A stretch of 64,000 bases of DNA from NCBI RefSeq assembly GCF_003112535.1, contig NZ_BEWA01000004.1, positions 124,001 to 188,000 of the forward strand, in the 5' to 3' direction. The position numbers and the translations under genes are program-made. The DNA is from Streptomyces rishiriensis (lineage in GTDB: Bacteria > Actinomycetota > Actinomycetes > Streptomycetales > Streptomycetaceae). Shown piece by piece: positions 48,532 through 58,260 of this stretch. Below the pieces are notes generated by a model. The model made no database searches, was not told where the DNA came from, and saw only the letters and a program-made list of their open reading frames with translations. Every line of letters begins with the position of its first letter. The stretch's first letter is position 1.

Positions 48532-51168
48532 ATGAGCACCGCGGACCAACAGGCCCCCCGGTCCCTCGCGGAAGCGCTCCGCGCCCGGGACGACGCTTCC
48601 CTGGCCGCGCTGCTGCGCGCCCGCCCCGACCTCATCACGCCGGTCCCCACGGACCTCACCCAGCTCGCCACCCGGGCCGGCACCCGTGCCTCCGTGGTGC
48701 GCGCGCTGGAGCGGCTCGACGCGTTCGCCCTGCAGACCGCGGAGGCGCTGGCCGTGGCCGGAGATCCGGCGACCTGGGACGAGCTGCTCGCTCTCATGGC
48801 GGGCGACGCACGCGACCCGGCCGTCGCGTCCGCACTCCCCGGTGCGCTGACCGCCCTGCGCGAACAGGCGCTGGTGTGGGGCGCGGACGACCGGCTGCGG
48901 CTCGTGCGGACCGCCCGGGAGCTGCTCGCGCCGTCCCCGCAGCACCCGTCGCCGACGGGGCTCGGGCCGAGCGTGCGGGAGGCGACGGCGGGGATGTCGC
49001 CGGGCCGGATCCAGGAGTTCGTGGCGAACGCCGGGCTGCCGTCCACGCACGACTCGGTGTCCGCCGTCTCCGCGCTCTCCTCGCTGTTCTCGCGTCGCCG
49101 GAAGATGGCCGCGTTGCTCGCCCAGGCGCCCGCCGGTTCCCTCGACGTGCTGGAGCGGCTGGTGTGGGGGCCGCCGTACGGGCAGGTCACGGCCGAACCG
49201 GCGGCGCATCTGCGGTGGCTCCTCGATCGCGGGCTGCTGCTGCCGACCGCGCCGGGGACGGTCGTCCTGCCGCGCGAGGTGGCCCTGCATCTGCGGGCGG
49301 GCCGCGCCCACCGGTGGCCGGAGCCGACGCCGCCCGCGGTGCAGCCGCTGGTGACGCATCGTCCCCAGGTGGTGGACGCGACGGCGGCCGGGCAGGCGTA
49401 CACGGCGCTGACGACGGTCGAGGAGTTGCTGAAGGAGTGGGACGAGGGCGGTCCGGCGGTGTTGCGGGCCGGTGGACTGAGCCTGCGCGACCTCAAGCGG
49501 ACGGCCGTCGCGCTGGACGTGTCCGAGCCGGTGGCCGCGTTCTGGGTGGAGCTGGCGTACGCGGCCGGTCTGCTCGCCTCCGACGGCGAGGCGGACGAGC
49601 GGTACGCGGCGACCCCGGAGTACGACGACTGGCTGGAGCGGCCGCCCGCCGAGCGGTGGGGACAGCTGGCGGAGGCCTGGCTGGCGGCGACCCGGACACC
49701 GGGGGTGGTCGGCGGCCGGGACCTCAAGGAGCGGGCGCTGTCGGCGCTGGGCCCCGGCCTGGACCGGTCGGCCGCGCCGGAGGTGCGGCGTCGGGTGCTG
49801 ACGCTGCTGGCCGGGTTGCCGGAGGGGGCCGTGCCGGATGCGGAGGCGGTGCTCGCCCGGTTGCGCTGGGAGCATCCGTTGCGCGGACCGCAACCGCAGG
49901 GCGCGGCGGGCCCGCAGGGCTCCCCGCCCGCCCCGGGAGCCCACGGCCCTTACGGCTCGCACGGCTCGCACGGCTCCCGGGGGGACGAGGATCTGCGGTC
50001 CCGGCTCGCCCGCTGGACGTTGACCGAGGCCGAGCTGCTCGGCGTGACCGGCCGGGGCGCGCTGTCGGCGCACGGCCGGGCGCTGCTGGGGGCGGGCGCG
50101 GCGGCGGCCGCGAGACCCGCCGCGGGTGACCCGGCGCCGGCCGGCCCGGGGGACAGGCTGCCGGCCCACCACCGTTTCGTCGCCCCCGCCGCCACGGCCC
50201 CGCTGGCGGCCCCGGAGCAGGCGGTGGCCACCGCGGCGGCCGCCCGGCTGCTGGCGCCGCTGCTGCCCGAGCCGCTGGACCACGTGCTGCTCCAGGCGGA
50301 CCTGACGGCGGTCGCCCCCGGTCCGCTGAGGCGTCCGCTGGCCGATGTGCTGAGCGTCCTCGCGGACGTCGAGTCCAAGGGCGGCGCGACCGTCTACCGC
50401 TTCACGCCCGGCTCGGTGCGCCGGGCGCTGGACGCCGGGCGCAGCGCCTCCGACCTGCACGCCTTCCTCGCCGAGCATTCCCGTACGCCGGTGCCGCAGC
50501 CGCTGGCGTACCTGATCGACGACGTGGCGCGTCGGCACGGCCATCTGCGGGTGGGCGCGGCGTCGGCGTATGTGCGCTGCGACGACGAGTCGGTCCTGAA
50601 CGAGATCCTCGCCGACAAGCGGGCCGGCGCCCTGCGTCTGCGCCGGCTGGCGCCCACGGTGCTCGCGGCCCAGGCCGACCCGGCGACGCTCCTGGACGGG
50701 CTGCGCGCCATGGGTTTCGCGCCCGCCGCGGAGTCCGCCGAGGGCGATGTCCTGATCACCCGTGCGCACGCCCACCGCACCCCGCCCCGCACGGCCCCCG
50801 AGCCGGTGCCGGACGGCCCGCCGGTGCCCGACGGCACCCTCCTGACGGCGGCGATCCGCGCGATCCGGGCCGGCGATCTGGCCGCCACGGCGCCGCGCAA
50901 GCCGGCCGAGGACGCCGCGCCGCTCGGCCCCGGTCAGCTCCCCCGCACCAGCTCCGCGGAGACCCTCGCCACCATGCAGGCGGCCGTCCTGACCGGCGAG
51001 GCGCTGTGGATCGGCTACGTCAACGCCGAGGGGGCCGCCAGCCAGCGGGTCATCGCCCCGGTCCGGGTGGAGGGCGGCTTCGTGACGGCGTACGACCACA
51101 CGGCCGACGAGGTGCGCACCTACCCGCTGCACCGGATCACGGGCGTGGCGGAACTGGCCGACGACTGA
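48532..51168 (+). CDS. Helicase-associated-domain protein (helicase C-terminal/XPB-DRD-like)
   Basis: An 878-residue protein with no Walker motifs. Near residues 600-690 it carries the helicase_C_3/XPB DRD-like region ([64 protein letters not shown]). The C-terminus ([46 protein letters not shown]) resembles a WYL domain. A short HGSHGSHGS linker divides it. ATG 48532 is preceded by TACCGT seven bases away (leaderless). It is commonly found beside the XPB helicase, here 2 kb downstream. Confidence 0.85.
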   Translation: MSTADQQAPRSLAEALRARDDASLAALLRARPDLITPVPTDLTQLATRAGTRASVVRALERLDAFALQTAEALAVAGDPATWDELLALMAGDARDPAVASALPGALTALREQALVWGADDRLRLVRTARELLAPSPQHPSPTGLGPSVREATAGMSPGRIQEFVANAGLPSTHDSVSAVSALSSLFSRRRKMAALLAQAPAGSLDVLERLVWGPPYGQVTAEPAAHLRWLLDRGLLLPTAPGTVVLPREVALHLRAGRAHRWPEPTPPAVQPLVTHRPQVVDATAAGQAYTALTTVEELLKEWDEGGPAVLRAGGLSLRDLKRTAVALDVSEPVAAFWVELAYAAGLLASDGEADERYAATPEYDDWLERPPAERWGQLAEAWLAATRTPGVVGGRDLKERALSALGPGLDRSAAPEVRRRVLTLLAGLPEGAVPDAEAVLARLRWEHPLRGPQPQGAAGPQGSPPAPGAHGPYGSHGSHGSRGDEDLRSRLARWTLTEAELLGVTGRGALSAHGRALLGAGAAAAARPAAGDPAPAGPGDRLPAHHRFVAPAATAPLAAPEQAVATAAAARLLAPLLPEPLDHVLLQADLTAVAPGPLRRPLADVLSVLADVESKGGATVYRFTPGSVRRALDAGRSASDLHAFLAEHSRTPVPQPLAYLIDDVARRHGHLRVGAASAYVRCDDESVLNEILADKRAGALRLRRLAPTVLAAQADPATLLDGLRAMGFAPAAESAEGDVLITRAHAHRTPPRTAPEPVPDGPPVPDGTLLTAAIRAIRAGDLAATAPRKPAEDAAPLGPGQLPRTSSAETLATMQAAVLTGEALWIGYVNAEGAASQRVIAPVRVEGGFVTAYDHTADEVRTYPLHRITGVAELADD

Positions 51169-51228
51169 CGACGGCCGACGCTCCCGGCTCAACCGTCCGC
51201 GTGCTCGGCGCGACGGCCGCGGGCGCTC

Positions 51229-51783
51229 TCAGCACTCCCCCACGGAGGCGTCCGCGGGCAGGCCGAAATGGGCGCGGGCCTCGGTCTCCAGTTCGGCGGG
51301 GGACATCGGGTTCCGGAGGGCGGGCCGGGTGAAGACACCGAAGTGGGACTCGGTCCAGCGCTCGTACCCCTCGCCGTCCGGCGGCTCGTCCCGGCCGACG
51401 ACGCGGAAGCCGCCGTCGGCCGCGCGGTCCCGTTCCAGCCGCACCACCTGCGGGTACTGGCCCGCCCCGCACTCCACGAGGGTGTCGTCCCGCACGCCGT
51501 ACTCCACGCACAGCGCGTTGACGCCGGCCCGTACCTCGCCGGCTCGCTCCTCCAGTTCGAGGGCCTCCGCACGGCAGAACCAGCGTGCGCCGCGGGCGGG
51601 CACGGCGTCGGCGAGGCCGCCGCCCCGCGACTCCGCGGCGATCCGGGCCTCGATCACCGGCCGCACCTCGGCCCACAGTCCCTCGTCGACGCCCGCCGGC
51701 CACATCACCCAGGTGCCCGTGGCCGCCAGGACCGCCGATGCTGCGACGCCGACCGCGCCTCTGCGGAACGACAGGACCGACAT
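51229..51783 (-). CDS. Secreted or membrane-anchored protein of unknown function
   Basis: A 184-residue protein with an N-terminal signal or anchor (MSVLSFRRGAVGVAASAVLAATGTWVMW). The rest is an acidic domain with three cysteines (WFCRAEALELEER, ALCVEYGVRDDTLVECGAGQYPQVVRLERD). No family recognised. ATG 51783. It ends 60 bases from the convergent helicase-associated gene. Confidence 0.75.
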   Translation of the reverse strand: MSVLSFRRGAVGVAASAVLAATGTWVMWPAGVDEGLWAEVRPVIEARIAAESRGGGLADAVPARGARWFCRAEALELEERAGEVRAGVNALCVEYGVRDDTLVECGAGQYPQVVRLERDRAADGGFRVVGRDEPPDGEGYERWTESHFGVFTRPALRNPMSPAELETEARAHFGLPADASVGEC

Positions 51784-52302
51784 ACCGTGAACCCCCCACC
51801 GCGTCGCGCCCACCGCGCTGCTCCCCCGGTCAGACACCCGGAGGGCGTACAGGGTTGCCCGCACGCAGACGCCGCCCACCGAGAGCCCGAAGCAGGCCCG
51901 AAGCAGGCCGCGGCCCGCCGTTCCGGCACGTCCCGAACAGGGAAAACAGCAGCCAGGGAATTCGGCGGGATCGACGGTACCGAATTGCAAAGATGATCGA
52001 CCCCCCGATCAACGAAAAGCAAACCAGCCGGCCCCTCGATTGCGGTCTTCATTCAAAGCGATCGGACCCCATCCCGACATCGAACCCACCGAACCGCCTC
52101 GCCGGCCATCCACAGGCGTTCGACTGCGCGAACCGCACACCGACCGGACCGCCGCCAAGCCGAGCACCTGCTTCACCACAGAGGGCCTTTAAACACCTTA
52201 ATTCAGACTATTATTGGCTTTTCTTATTCCCTCGCCGTCGCACGCGGGTTCGAGTACGATCATCTTCGCTTGATCATCGATGACCTATTTTTTGGGGGGT
52301 AA
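51784..52302. other. 519-bp AT-richer intergenic region
   Basis: No gene supported. 52010-52300 is the least GC-rich stretch of the window (CCTTAATTCAGACTATTATT, CTATTTTTTGGGGGGTAAGTG). It holds TACGAT and direct repeats GATCATC near 52258 and 52274, plausible promoter parts for the secreted protein at 52303. Confidence 0.5.
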
Positions 52303-52734
52303 GTGAACACTTCCTTTCGCAAGCGCGCGGCGACCGTTCTCACCACTGCTGCTGTCCTGACGGGCGCCGCTTTGACAATGGGCGCGGGCTCCGCGTCGGC
52401 AGGCCCGAGCGCCACGTTCGACGTCGGGTCCCTGCAGAGCGACGGCTCTCGCACCATTGTCATCAAGACCGGCGGCACCACCGCCGGCACCGTGAAGTGG
52501 ACAGCCAACGGGGACACACTCACGGCGACCGATTCCAAGGCTGACGGCTACGGCATTTCCGGATACGTGACGGCCAATCCTTATCTGATTGCAGACACGG
52601 CGGGGCACGCGTCTCCGTACACGGACACCGCACACAGGGACCTGACCGAGAACGTGAGCTACACGTTCTGGGCCTGCATCGGAAGCAACAGCGCGGGACT
52701 CACCTGCTCTGACGTCTACAAGGTCACTTCATAA
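52303..52734 (+). CDS. Orphan small secreted protein
   Basis: A 143-residue protein with signal peptide MNTSFRKRAATVLTTAAVLTGAALTMGAGSASA. The mature part is a short beta-rich domain (TFDVGSLQSDGSRTIVIKTGGTTAGTVKWTANGDTLTATDSKADGYG) with two cysteines (WACIGSNSAGLTC) that may form a disulphide. GTG 52303 follows GGGGGG. Codon use is less GC-biased than in neighbouring genes, suggesting recent arrival. Function unknown. Confidence 0.75.
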   Translation: MNTSFRKRAATVLTTAAVLTGAALTMGAGSASAGPSATFDVGSLQSDGSRTIVIKTGGTTAGTVKWTANGDTLTATDSKADGYGISGYVTANPYLIADTAGHASPYTDTAHRDLTENVSYTFWACIGSNSAGLTCSDVYKVTS

Positions 52735-52808
52735 AAATCCGCCGCGCCGAGCCCGGCCTCCCTCGGCTGGATGGCGCCGGCAACGCTTGAGGTGCTGCGC
52801 GATACATG

Positions 52809-52859
52809 AAGCTCCTGGTAGGCAGGACGTGAGCAACTTCCGCCGCCTACCAGGAGCTT
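52809..52859. terminator. 15-bp inverted repeat after the orphan secreted protein
   Basis: AAGCTCCTGGTAGGC and GCCTACCAGGAGCTT are exact complements separated by 21 bases. It can terminate the gene ending at 52734 but could equally be an end of a decayed mobile element next to the recombinase remnant. Confidence 0.6.
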
Positions 52860-53024
52860 TCAGCCGTTGGGGCGATCGGATCGAGCGACCTCGGCTGCAG
52901 GGGCTCCGGCTTCCTCCGAGTTGATCGCTGACGAGCAGCCCCGGCGGAGAATCAGTGGCAGGCCTCTGCCGCATCGATCATGCGTGAGCCGCGCCGTCAC
53001 GACCTCGTTCCCGTCTTCGACGGA

Positions 53025-53226
53025 ACCCCCCTCCAGCGCGGCGAAGACCGCGATCACCTTCGCCATGGCCCGACCCATGGACGACGTGAGGTCGAGCGGT
53101 CCTCCTCGGCGGCCACGACGTCCAGCCGCGTGCCTCACACAACGCCTCGCATGCCGTTCTCCGGTGCTCAGGAGGAGTCGTCTCGTCCGTTTCTCGCGAT
53201 AGGCGACCATAGATAGCGGCGCGCAT
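53025..53226 (-). pseudogene. Serine recombinase remnant, frameshifted
   Basis: ATG 53226 opens MRAAIYGRLSRETDETTPPEH then RRTACEALCEARGW, the N-terminus of a serine recombinase with the active-site Ser in GRLSR. The conserved continuation then lies in the other frames: VVAAEEDRSTS in one and SSMGRAMAKVIAVFAALE in the third. Two frameshifts within 200 bases and loss of the C-terminal DNA-binding region show it is dead. Confidence 0.75.
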
Positions 53227-53335
53227 CCCCGGCGCGTCGGCCGGTACGCCCTTCCGGCGCTGGGCACGGGGCATGGCCCGAGCCGTGACAGGTGTGACGC
53301 CCGTCACGGTGACAACCCTATCCGCGGAGGTATGC

Positions 53336-54979
53336 GTGTCCTGCCTAATCGTCCAATCCGACAAGACCCTGCTCCTGGAGGTCGACCACGAGCAGGCCGA
53401 CGCATGTCGTCGGGCCATCGCGCCGTTCGCGGAGCTGGAGCGCGCGCCGGAGCACATCCACACCTACCGGCTTACGCCGCTGGGCCTGTGGAACGCGCGG
53501 GCGGCCGGGCACGACGCCGAGCAGGTCGTGGACGCGCTCGTGCAGTACAGCCGCTATCCGGTGCCGCACGCGCTGCTGGTGGACATCGCCGAGACGATGG
53601 ACCGCTACGGCAGGCTGACGCTCAGCAAGGACCCGGCGCACGGGCTGGTGCTGACCACCACCGACCGGCCGGTGCTGGAGGAGATCCTGCGTTCCAAGCG
53701 GGTGGCTCCGCTGGTCGGCGCCCGGATCGACCCGGACACGGTCGTCGTGCACCCCTCCGAACGCGGCCAGATCAAGCAGACGCTGCTCAAGCTGGGCTGG
53801 CCCGCCGAGGACCTCGCGGGGTACGTCGACGGCGAGGCGCACGCGATCGAGCTGGACGAGGACGGCTGGGCGCTGCGGCCGTACCAGAAGCAGGCGGTGG
53901 AGAACTTCTGGCACGGCGGGAGCGGGGTCGTGGTCCTGCCCTGCGGGGCCGGGAAGACGCTGGTCGGCGCGGGTGCCATGGCGCAGGCGAAGTCGACGAC
54001 GCTGATCCTCGTGACGAACACGGTCTCCGCCCGGCAGTGGAAGCACGAGCTGGTGAAGCGGACGTCGCTGACCGAGGAGGAGATCGGCGAGTACAGCGGG
54101 ACGCGGAAGGAGATCCGTCCCGTCACGATCGCGACCTACCAGGTGCTGACGACCCGCCGCAAGGGCGTCTACCCGCACCTGGAGCTGTTCGACTCCCGCG
54201 ACTGGGGGCTGATCCTCTACGACGAGGTGCATCTGCTGCCCGCCCCGGTCTTCAAGTTCACGGCCGACCTGCAGGCGCGCCGGCGGCTGGGTCTGACGGC
54301 GACCCTGGTCCGTGAGGACGGGCGTGAGTCGGACGTGTTCTCGCTGATCGGGCCGAAGCGGTTCGACGCTCCGTGGAAGGAGATCGAGGCGCAGGGGTAC
54401 ATCGCGCCCGCGGACTGCGTGGAGGTCCGGGTGAACCTGACCGACTCCGAGCGGCTGGCGTACGCGACCGCCGAGGCGGAGGAGAAGTACCGCTTCTGCG
54501 CGACGACGGCGACGAAGCGGAAGGTGACGGAGGCGATCGTCCGGCGCTTCGCCGGGCAGCAGATCCTGGTCATCGGCCAGTACATCGACCAGCTGGACGA
54601 GCTGGGCGAGCATCTGAACGCCCCCGTGATCAAGGGCGAGACCTCCAACGCCCAGCGCGAGAAGCTCTTCGACGCGTTCCGCGAGGGTGAGATCAGCGTG
54701 CTGGTGGTGTCGAAGGTCGCGAACTTCTCGATCGACCTGCCGGAGGCGACGGTCGCCATCCAGGTCTCGGGCACCTTCGGCTCACGCCAGGAGGAGGCGC
54801 AGCGCCTCGGCCGGGTCCTGCGTCCCAAGGCGGACGGCCACCAGGCCCACTTCTACTCGGTGGTGGCGCGGGACACCCTCGACCAGGACTTCGCGGCGCA
54901 CCGCCAGCGGTTCCTGGCGGAACAGGGCTACGCCTACCGGATCATGGACGCGGACGAGCTGCTGACGGAGGGGGCCTGA
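53336..54979 (+). CDS. DNA repair helicase XPB (bacterial type)
   Basis: A 547-residue SF2 helicase. N-terminal XPB domain (LIVQSDKTLLLEVDHEQADACRRAIAPFAELERAPEHIHTYRLTPLGLWNARAAGH), Walker A PCGAGKTLVG, DEVH box YDEVHLLPAP, motif III LTATLVREDG, and the C-terminal helicase half with QRLGRVLRPK. These are 3'-5' DNA helicases of actinobacteria. GTG 53336 follows GCGGAGG. Residues 2-4 (SCL) differ from the more usual NGPLIVQ start, perhaps because the decayed recombinase abuts here. Confidence 0.93.
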   Translation: MSCLIVQSDKTLLLEVDHEQADACRRAIAPFAELERAPEHIHTYRLTPLGLWNARAAGHDAEQVVDALVQYSRYPVPHALLVDIAETMDRYGRLTLSKDPAHGLVLTTTDRPVLEEILRSKRVAPLVGARIDPDTVVVHPSERGQIKQTLLKLGWPAEDLAGYVDGEAHAIELDEDGWALRPYQKQAVENFWHGGSGVVVLPCGAGKTLVGAGAMAQAKSTTLILVTNTVSARQWKHELVKRTSLTEEEIGEYSGTRKEIRPVTIATYQVLTTRRKGVYPHLELFDSRDWGLILYDEVHLLPAPVFKFTADLQARRRLGLTATLVREDGRESDVFSLIGPKRFDAPWKEIEAQGYIAPADCVEVRVNLTDSERLAYATAEAEEKYRFCATTATKRKVTEAIVRRFAGQQILVIGQYIDQLDELGEHLNAPVIKGETSNAQREKLFDAFREGEISVLVVSKVANFSIDLPEATVAIQVSGTFGSRQEEAQRLGRVLRPKADGHQAHFYSVVARDTLDQDFAAHRQRFLAEQGYAYRIMDADELLTEGA

Positions 54980-55012
54980 CGGTCCGAACGCCGCCCGGGA
55001 CAGCACACCTAG

Positions 55013-55369
55013 CTAGGGCCGGGGCAGTGTGAGCACCAGGAACAGCACGGCGGCCGGCGGCGTCACGGCCGCGGCCGCCAGCCAGGCCCGCGGAGCCGCG
55101 AAACGGCGCGTCCGGGGCAGGGCCCACAGGGCGACGTACGCGAGGAACGTGAAGAACCCGCCGTACACGAGGAGTCCGTAGATCAGGGTCAGTGACGTCA
55201 TCAGCGCCGGCGAGCAGGAGTCGGGTCCGCAGGAGTCGGTGGCCATGGCGGACAGGCCGCCCAGGGCGACAACGAACGGGACCAGCAGGACGAGCAGGAC
55301 CGTGGCGACGAGGGGCGCCACCCAGGCGCGGGGGTCACGGTGGTCGTGGAGCGGGCGGGGTGTCGTCAT
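55013..55369 (-). CDS. Small membrane protein, three spans
   Basis: A 118-residue protein with three hydrophobic segments (VAPLVATVLLVLLVPFVVALGGL, LMTSLTLIYGLLVYGGFFTFLAYVALWAL, AWLAAAAVTPPAAVLFLVLTL). No family recognised. It starts ATG 55369 and converges with XPB at 34 bases. Confidence 0.7.
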   Translation of the reverse strand: MTTPRPLHDHRDPRAWVAPLVATVLLVLLVPFVVALGGLSAMATDSCGPDSCSPALMTSLTLIYGLLVYGGFFTFLAYVALWALPRTRRFAAPRAWLAAAAVTPPAAVLFLVLTLPRP

Positions 55370-55467
55370 GCCCCCGAGTGAACCCGCCGGCAGGGGCGCG
55401 GGGCATCGGCTCGGATACTCATCCCGTGCGCCCGCGGGTACTCAGGCCGGGCCGGGGACACGGTGTC

Positions 55468-55647
55468 TCACCTGCGGCGGACGCCGGCCTCCTGGCCGTA
55501 CTCGCCGAGGATGACCACCTCGAAGGCGGCGACCGCGAAAACCTTGATCGCGCGCAGGGCGTCGCCGAGGCGGTGGCGGTGCCCGTCGGACAGGGGCGTC
55601 GCGCCGGACGGGCGACCGGGGACTGGGGTGATGGTCGCTGCACTCAT
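55468..55647 (-). CDS. Small hypothetical protein, 59 aa
   Basis: MSAATITPVPGRPSGATPLSDGH followed by RLGDALRAIKVFAVAAFEVVILGEYGQEAGVRRR. One amphipathic/hydrophobic helix. ATG 55647 has GGAGAC before it. Similar short frames are common in Streptomyces, function unknown. Confidence 0.55.
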   Translation of the reverse strand: MSAATITPVPGRPSGATPLSDGHRHRLGDALRAIKVFAVAAFEVVILGEYGQEAGVRRR

Positions 55648-55840
55648 GTCTCCATGATGGGAGATGGGGGATAAAGGGAGCATCGGTCCCGCGGACGAAG
55701 CCGCGCCTCCCCTCGTACGCCTCCGGACGGAGGCCGCCCCTGAGGACAACCCCCAGGTTCTGTCCGGCGGCGCCTGGGGGCCCCGACCCCGCAAACGTGG
55801 GGCGTGTGGCGCGCCGTGCCCGCGGGCGCACGGAAAAGCG

Positions 55841-55871
55841 TTGGCCGGTGCCGTCGGCGCTCGTCTAGAAT
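55841..55871 (+). promoter_or_regulatory. Putative vegetative promoter of the HelR-like gene
   Basis: TTGGCC at 55841-55846 and TAGAAT at 55866-55871, spaced 19 bases, match principal sigma factor boxes. Transcription would give a leader of about 90 bases before TTG 55970. No rifamycin-associated element was recognised in 55648-55969. Confidence 0.45.
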
Positions 55872-55969
55872 CTCCGCTCTTGCCCGCCTCCCTCGCCGGA
55901 GCGCCGCCGTCCGGACGGAAACCGGACGGCCCTCACCGCAGCCCTCTCAGCCGGTCCGGAGGCACCCCC

Positions 55970-58066
55970 TTGTCCACGCCGTCCACGCAGGCCGACGACG
56001 ACCCGCTCGCCCGCGAACGCTCCCATCTGTCCGCCTCGCGCACCGCCCTGCGCGCCATGCGCGAGGACGCGGAGTCCCTCGACATCCGGGACGTGACCGC
56101 GAACTGGGTCAACGCGCAGATCCTGGAGCGCCAGATCGGGGAGCGCATCAAGGCGCTCGCCGACCTCAGCGACACCCCGCTGTTCTTCGGGCGGCTGGAC
56201 TACCTGCACGCTCCCGGCGTGGACCGGGCGGACCGGGCGGAGGGGGCCGGGGGCGAGCGCCCGCGGCCGGAGGCCGCTGATCGGAAGCTGTACATCGGGC
56301 GGCGCCATGTGCACGACGGGGACGGCGACCCGATGGTCATCGACTGGCGTGCGCCGGTCTCGCAGCCGTTCTACCGGGCCTCCAAGAAAGACCCCATGGA
56401 CGTGGGGCTGCGCCGCCGCTTCGGCTACACCCGCGGGGACATCACGGCGTACGAGGACGAGCACCTCTCCGACCCCGGGGATCCGTCGGTGACCGCCGCC
56501 ACCAGCAAGCTGCTCCAGCAGGAGATCGAGCGGCCGCGCGTCGGCCCGATGCGCGACATCGTCGCCACCATCCAGCCCGAGCAGGACGAGATCGTGCGCA
56601 GCGGGCTGGGCGGAACGGTCTGCGTCCAGGGCGGGCCGGGCACCGGGAAGACGGCCGTCGGCCTGCACCGGGTGGCCTATCTGCTCTACGCCCACCGCGA
56701 GCGGCTCGCCCGCACGGGCACGCTGGTCATCGGGCCGAACAAGTCCTTCCTGCAGTACATCGAGCAGGTGCTGCCCGCGCTGGGGGAGCTGACGGTCCGC
56801 CAGGCGACGGTGGACGACCTGGTGGCCCGTGTGGAGGTGCGGGGCGCGGACGACGCGGCGGCGGCGGTCGTCAAGGGCGACGCGAGGATGGCGCAGGTGC
56901 TGCGCCGGGCGCTGTACGCGCACGTCGGGACGCCGGACGAGCCCGTCGTCGTGGTGCGCGGCTCCCGGCGCTGGCGGGTTCCGGCGTACGAACTGCAGCA
57001 GATGGTCGGCGAGTTGCTCGACCGGGACATCCGGTACGGCGCCGCCCGCGATGCGCTGCCGCAGCGCATCGCGCACGCCGTGCTGGTGCAGATGGAACGC
57101 TCGGGCGAGGCTCCGGACGACCGTGTGCAGGACGCCGTGGCCCGCGACAGCGCGGTGAAGGCGGCCGTGAAGCAGGTGTGGCCGGCGGTCGACCCGGCGA
57201 AGCTGGTGCTGCGGCTGCTCACGGACGCGGAGTTCCTCGCGGCGCACGCGCAGGGCGTGCTGAGCGAGGAGGAGCAGAAGACGATCCTGTGGGCGAAGCC
57301 GGTGCGGTCGGTGAAGTCGGCCAGGTGGTCGGCGGCGGACGCGGTGCTGATCGACGAGGCGACGGACCTCGTCGAGCGCACCCACTCGCTCGGCCATGTG
57401 GTCCTGGACGAGGCGCAGGACCTGTCCCCGATGCAGTACCGGGCGGTGGGCCGGCGCTGCACGACCGGTTCGGCCACCGTGCTGGGCGATCTGGCGCAGG
57501 GCACCACCCCCTGGGCGACCCGGAGCTGGGAGGAGGCCCTCGCCCACCTGGGCAAGGCGGACGCGGTGATCGAGGAGCTCACGGCCGGTTTCCGCGTGCC
57601 GACGGACGTCATCACGTACGCCTCGCGGCTGCTGCCGCACATCGCGCCGGGCCTGGCCCCCGTCGCCTCCGTCCGGGAGAACCCGGGCTTCTTCGAGCTG
57701 CGGCCGGTCTCCGGGGACGCCGAGGTCGTGGCGGCGTGCGAGGAGTCGCTGCGGCACGAGGGCTCGACGGGTCTGATCGCGGCCGACGCGCGGATCCCGG
57801 CGCTGGCCGAGGCGCTGACGGCGGCCGGCGTCGCCCATCTGTCGCCCGGCGAGGAGACGACGGCCCAGAACCGCCTCACCCTGGTCCCGGCCTCGCTCGC
57901 CAAGGGTCTGGAGTACGACTACGTCGTCCTCGACGAGCCTCGAGCCGTGGTCGACGGCGAGCCCGACGAACGCACGGGCCTGCGCCGGCTGTACGTGGCC
58001 CTGACCCGCGCCGTGTCGGGCCTGACCGTGACCCACACGACCGCCCTGCCGGCCGAACTCGGCTGA
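55970..58066 (+). CDS. HelR/HelD-like RNA polymerase recycling ATPase
   Basis: A 698-residue UvrD/HelD-type motor. An N-terminal coiled coil (LARERSHLSASRTALRAMREDAESLDIRDVTANWVNAQILERQIGERIKAL), the Walker A VQGGPGTGKTAVGLHRVAYLLY, the Walker B LDEAQDLSPMQ, and the C-terminal motor motifs LAKGLEYDYVVLDEPR and RLYVALTRAV. HelD proteins rescue stalled RNA polymerase; the Streptomyces HelR form of similar length gives rifampicin tolerance. Whether this one is HelR or HelD cannot be settled here. TTG 55970 follows GGAGG at seven bases. Confidence 0.88.
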   Translation: MSTPSTQADDDPLARERSHLSASRTALRAMREDAESLDIRDVTANWVNAQILERQIGERIKALADLSDTPLFFGRLDYLHAPGVDRADRAEGAGGERPRPEAADRKLYIGRRHVHDGDGDPMVIDWRAPVSQPFYRASKKDPMDVGLRRRFGYTRGDITAYEDEHLSDPGDPSVTAATSKLLQQEIERPRVGPMRDIVATIQPEQDEIVRSGLGGTVCVQGGPGTGKTAVGLHRVAYLLYAHRERLARTGTLVIGPNKSFLQYIEQVLPALGELTVRQATVDDLVARVEVRGADDAAAAVVKGDARMAQVLRRALYAHVGTPDEPVVVVRGSRRWRVPAYELQQMVGELLDRDIRYGAARDALPQRIAHAVLVQMERSGEAPDDRVQDAVARDSAVKAAVKQVWPAVDPAKLVLRLLTDAEFLAAHAQGVLSEEEQKTILWAKPVRSVKSARWSAADAVLIDEATDLVERTHSLGHVVLDEAQDLSPMQYRAVGRRCTTGSATVLGDLAQGTTPWATRSWEEALAHLGKADAVIEELTAGFRVPTDVITYASRLLPHIAPGLAPVASVRENPGFFELRPVSGDAEVVAACEESLRHEGSTGLIAADARIPALAEALTAAGVAHLSPGEETTAQNRLTLVPASLAKGLEYDYVVLDEPRAVVDGEPDERTGLRRLYVALTRAVSGLTVTHTTALPAELG

Positions 58067-58093
58067 CAGGACCGCCCCCGCCGAGCCCCCGGG

Positions 58094-58184
58094 CCCGTCC
58101 CGCCCCGCCTCACCCGTCCCGCCCCGCCTCACCCGTCCCGCTCTGCCTCACCCGTCCCGCGGTACCTCACCCGTCCCGGGCCGG
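58094..58184. repeat. 19-bp tandem repeat, about 4.8 copies
   Basis: CCCGTCCCGCCCCGCCTCA repeats at 58094, 58113, 58132 and 58151, with a partial fifth copy from 58170. It lies between the convergent HelR-like and cutC genes. The first two copies are exact; the third and fourth carry substitutions. A shorter GGGTCCGG repeat follows at about 58220-58250. Confidence 0.8.
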
Positions 58185-58260
58185 CGTCGGTTGGCCGGAT
58201 CCGGCTGCGGAAGGCGGGGTTCGGGTCCGGTCCTGGTTCGGGTCCGGGGTCGGGTTCGCG

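Noticed and set aside
55648..55969. Rifamycin-associated element before the HelR-like gene
   Set aside because: No inverted repeat resembling the element as I remember it was seen; only ordinary promoter boxes.
58094..58184. CRISPR array
   Set aside because: Units are contiguous 19-mers without spacers and no cas genes are present. The 29226 array is likewise contiguous.
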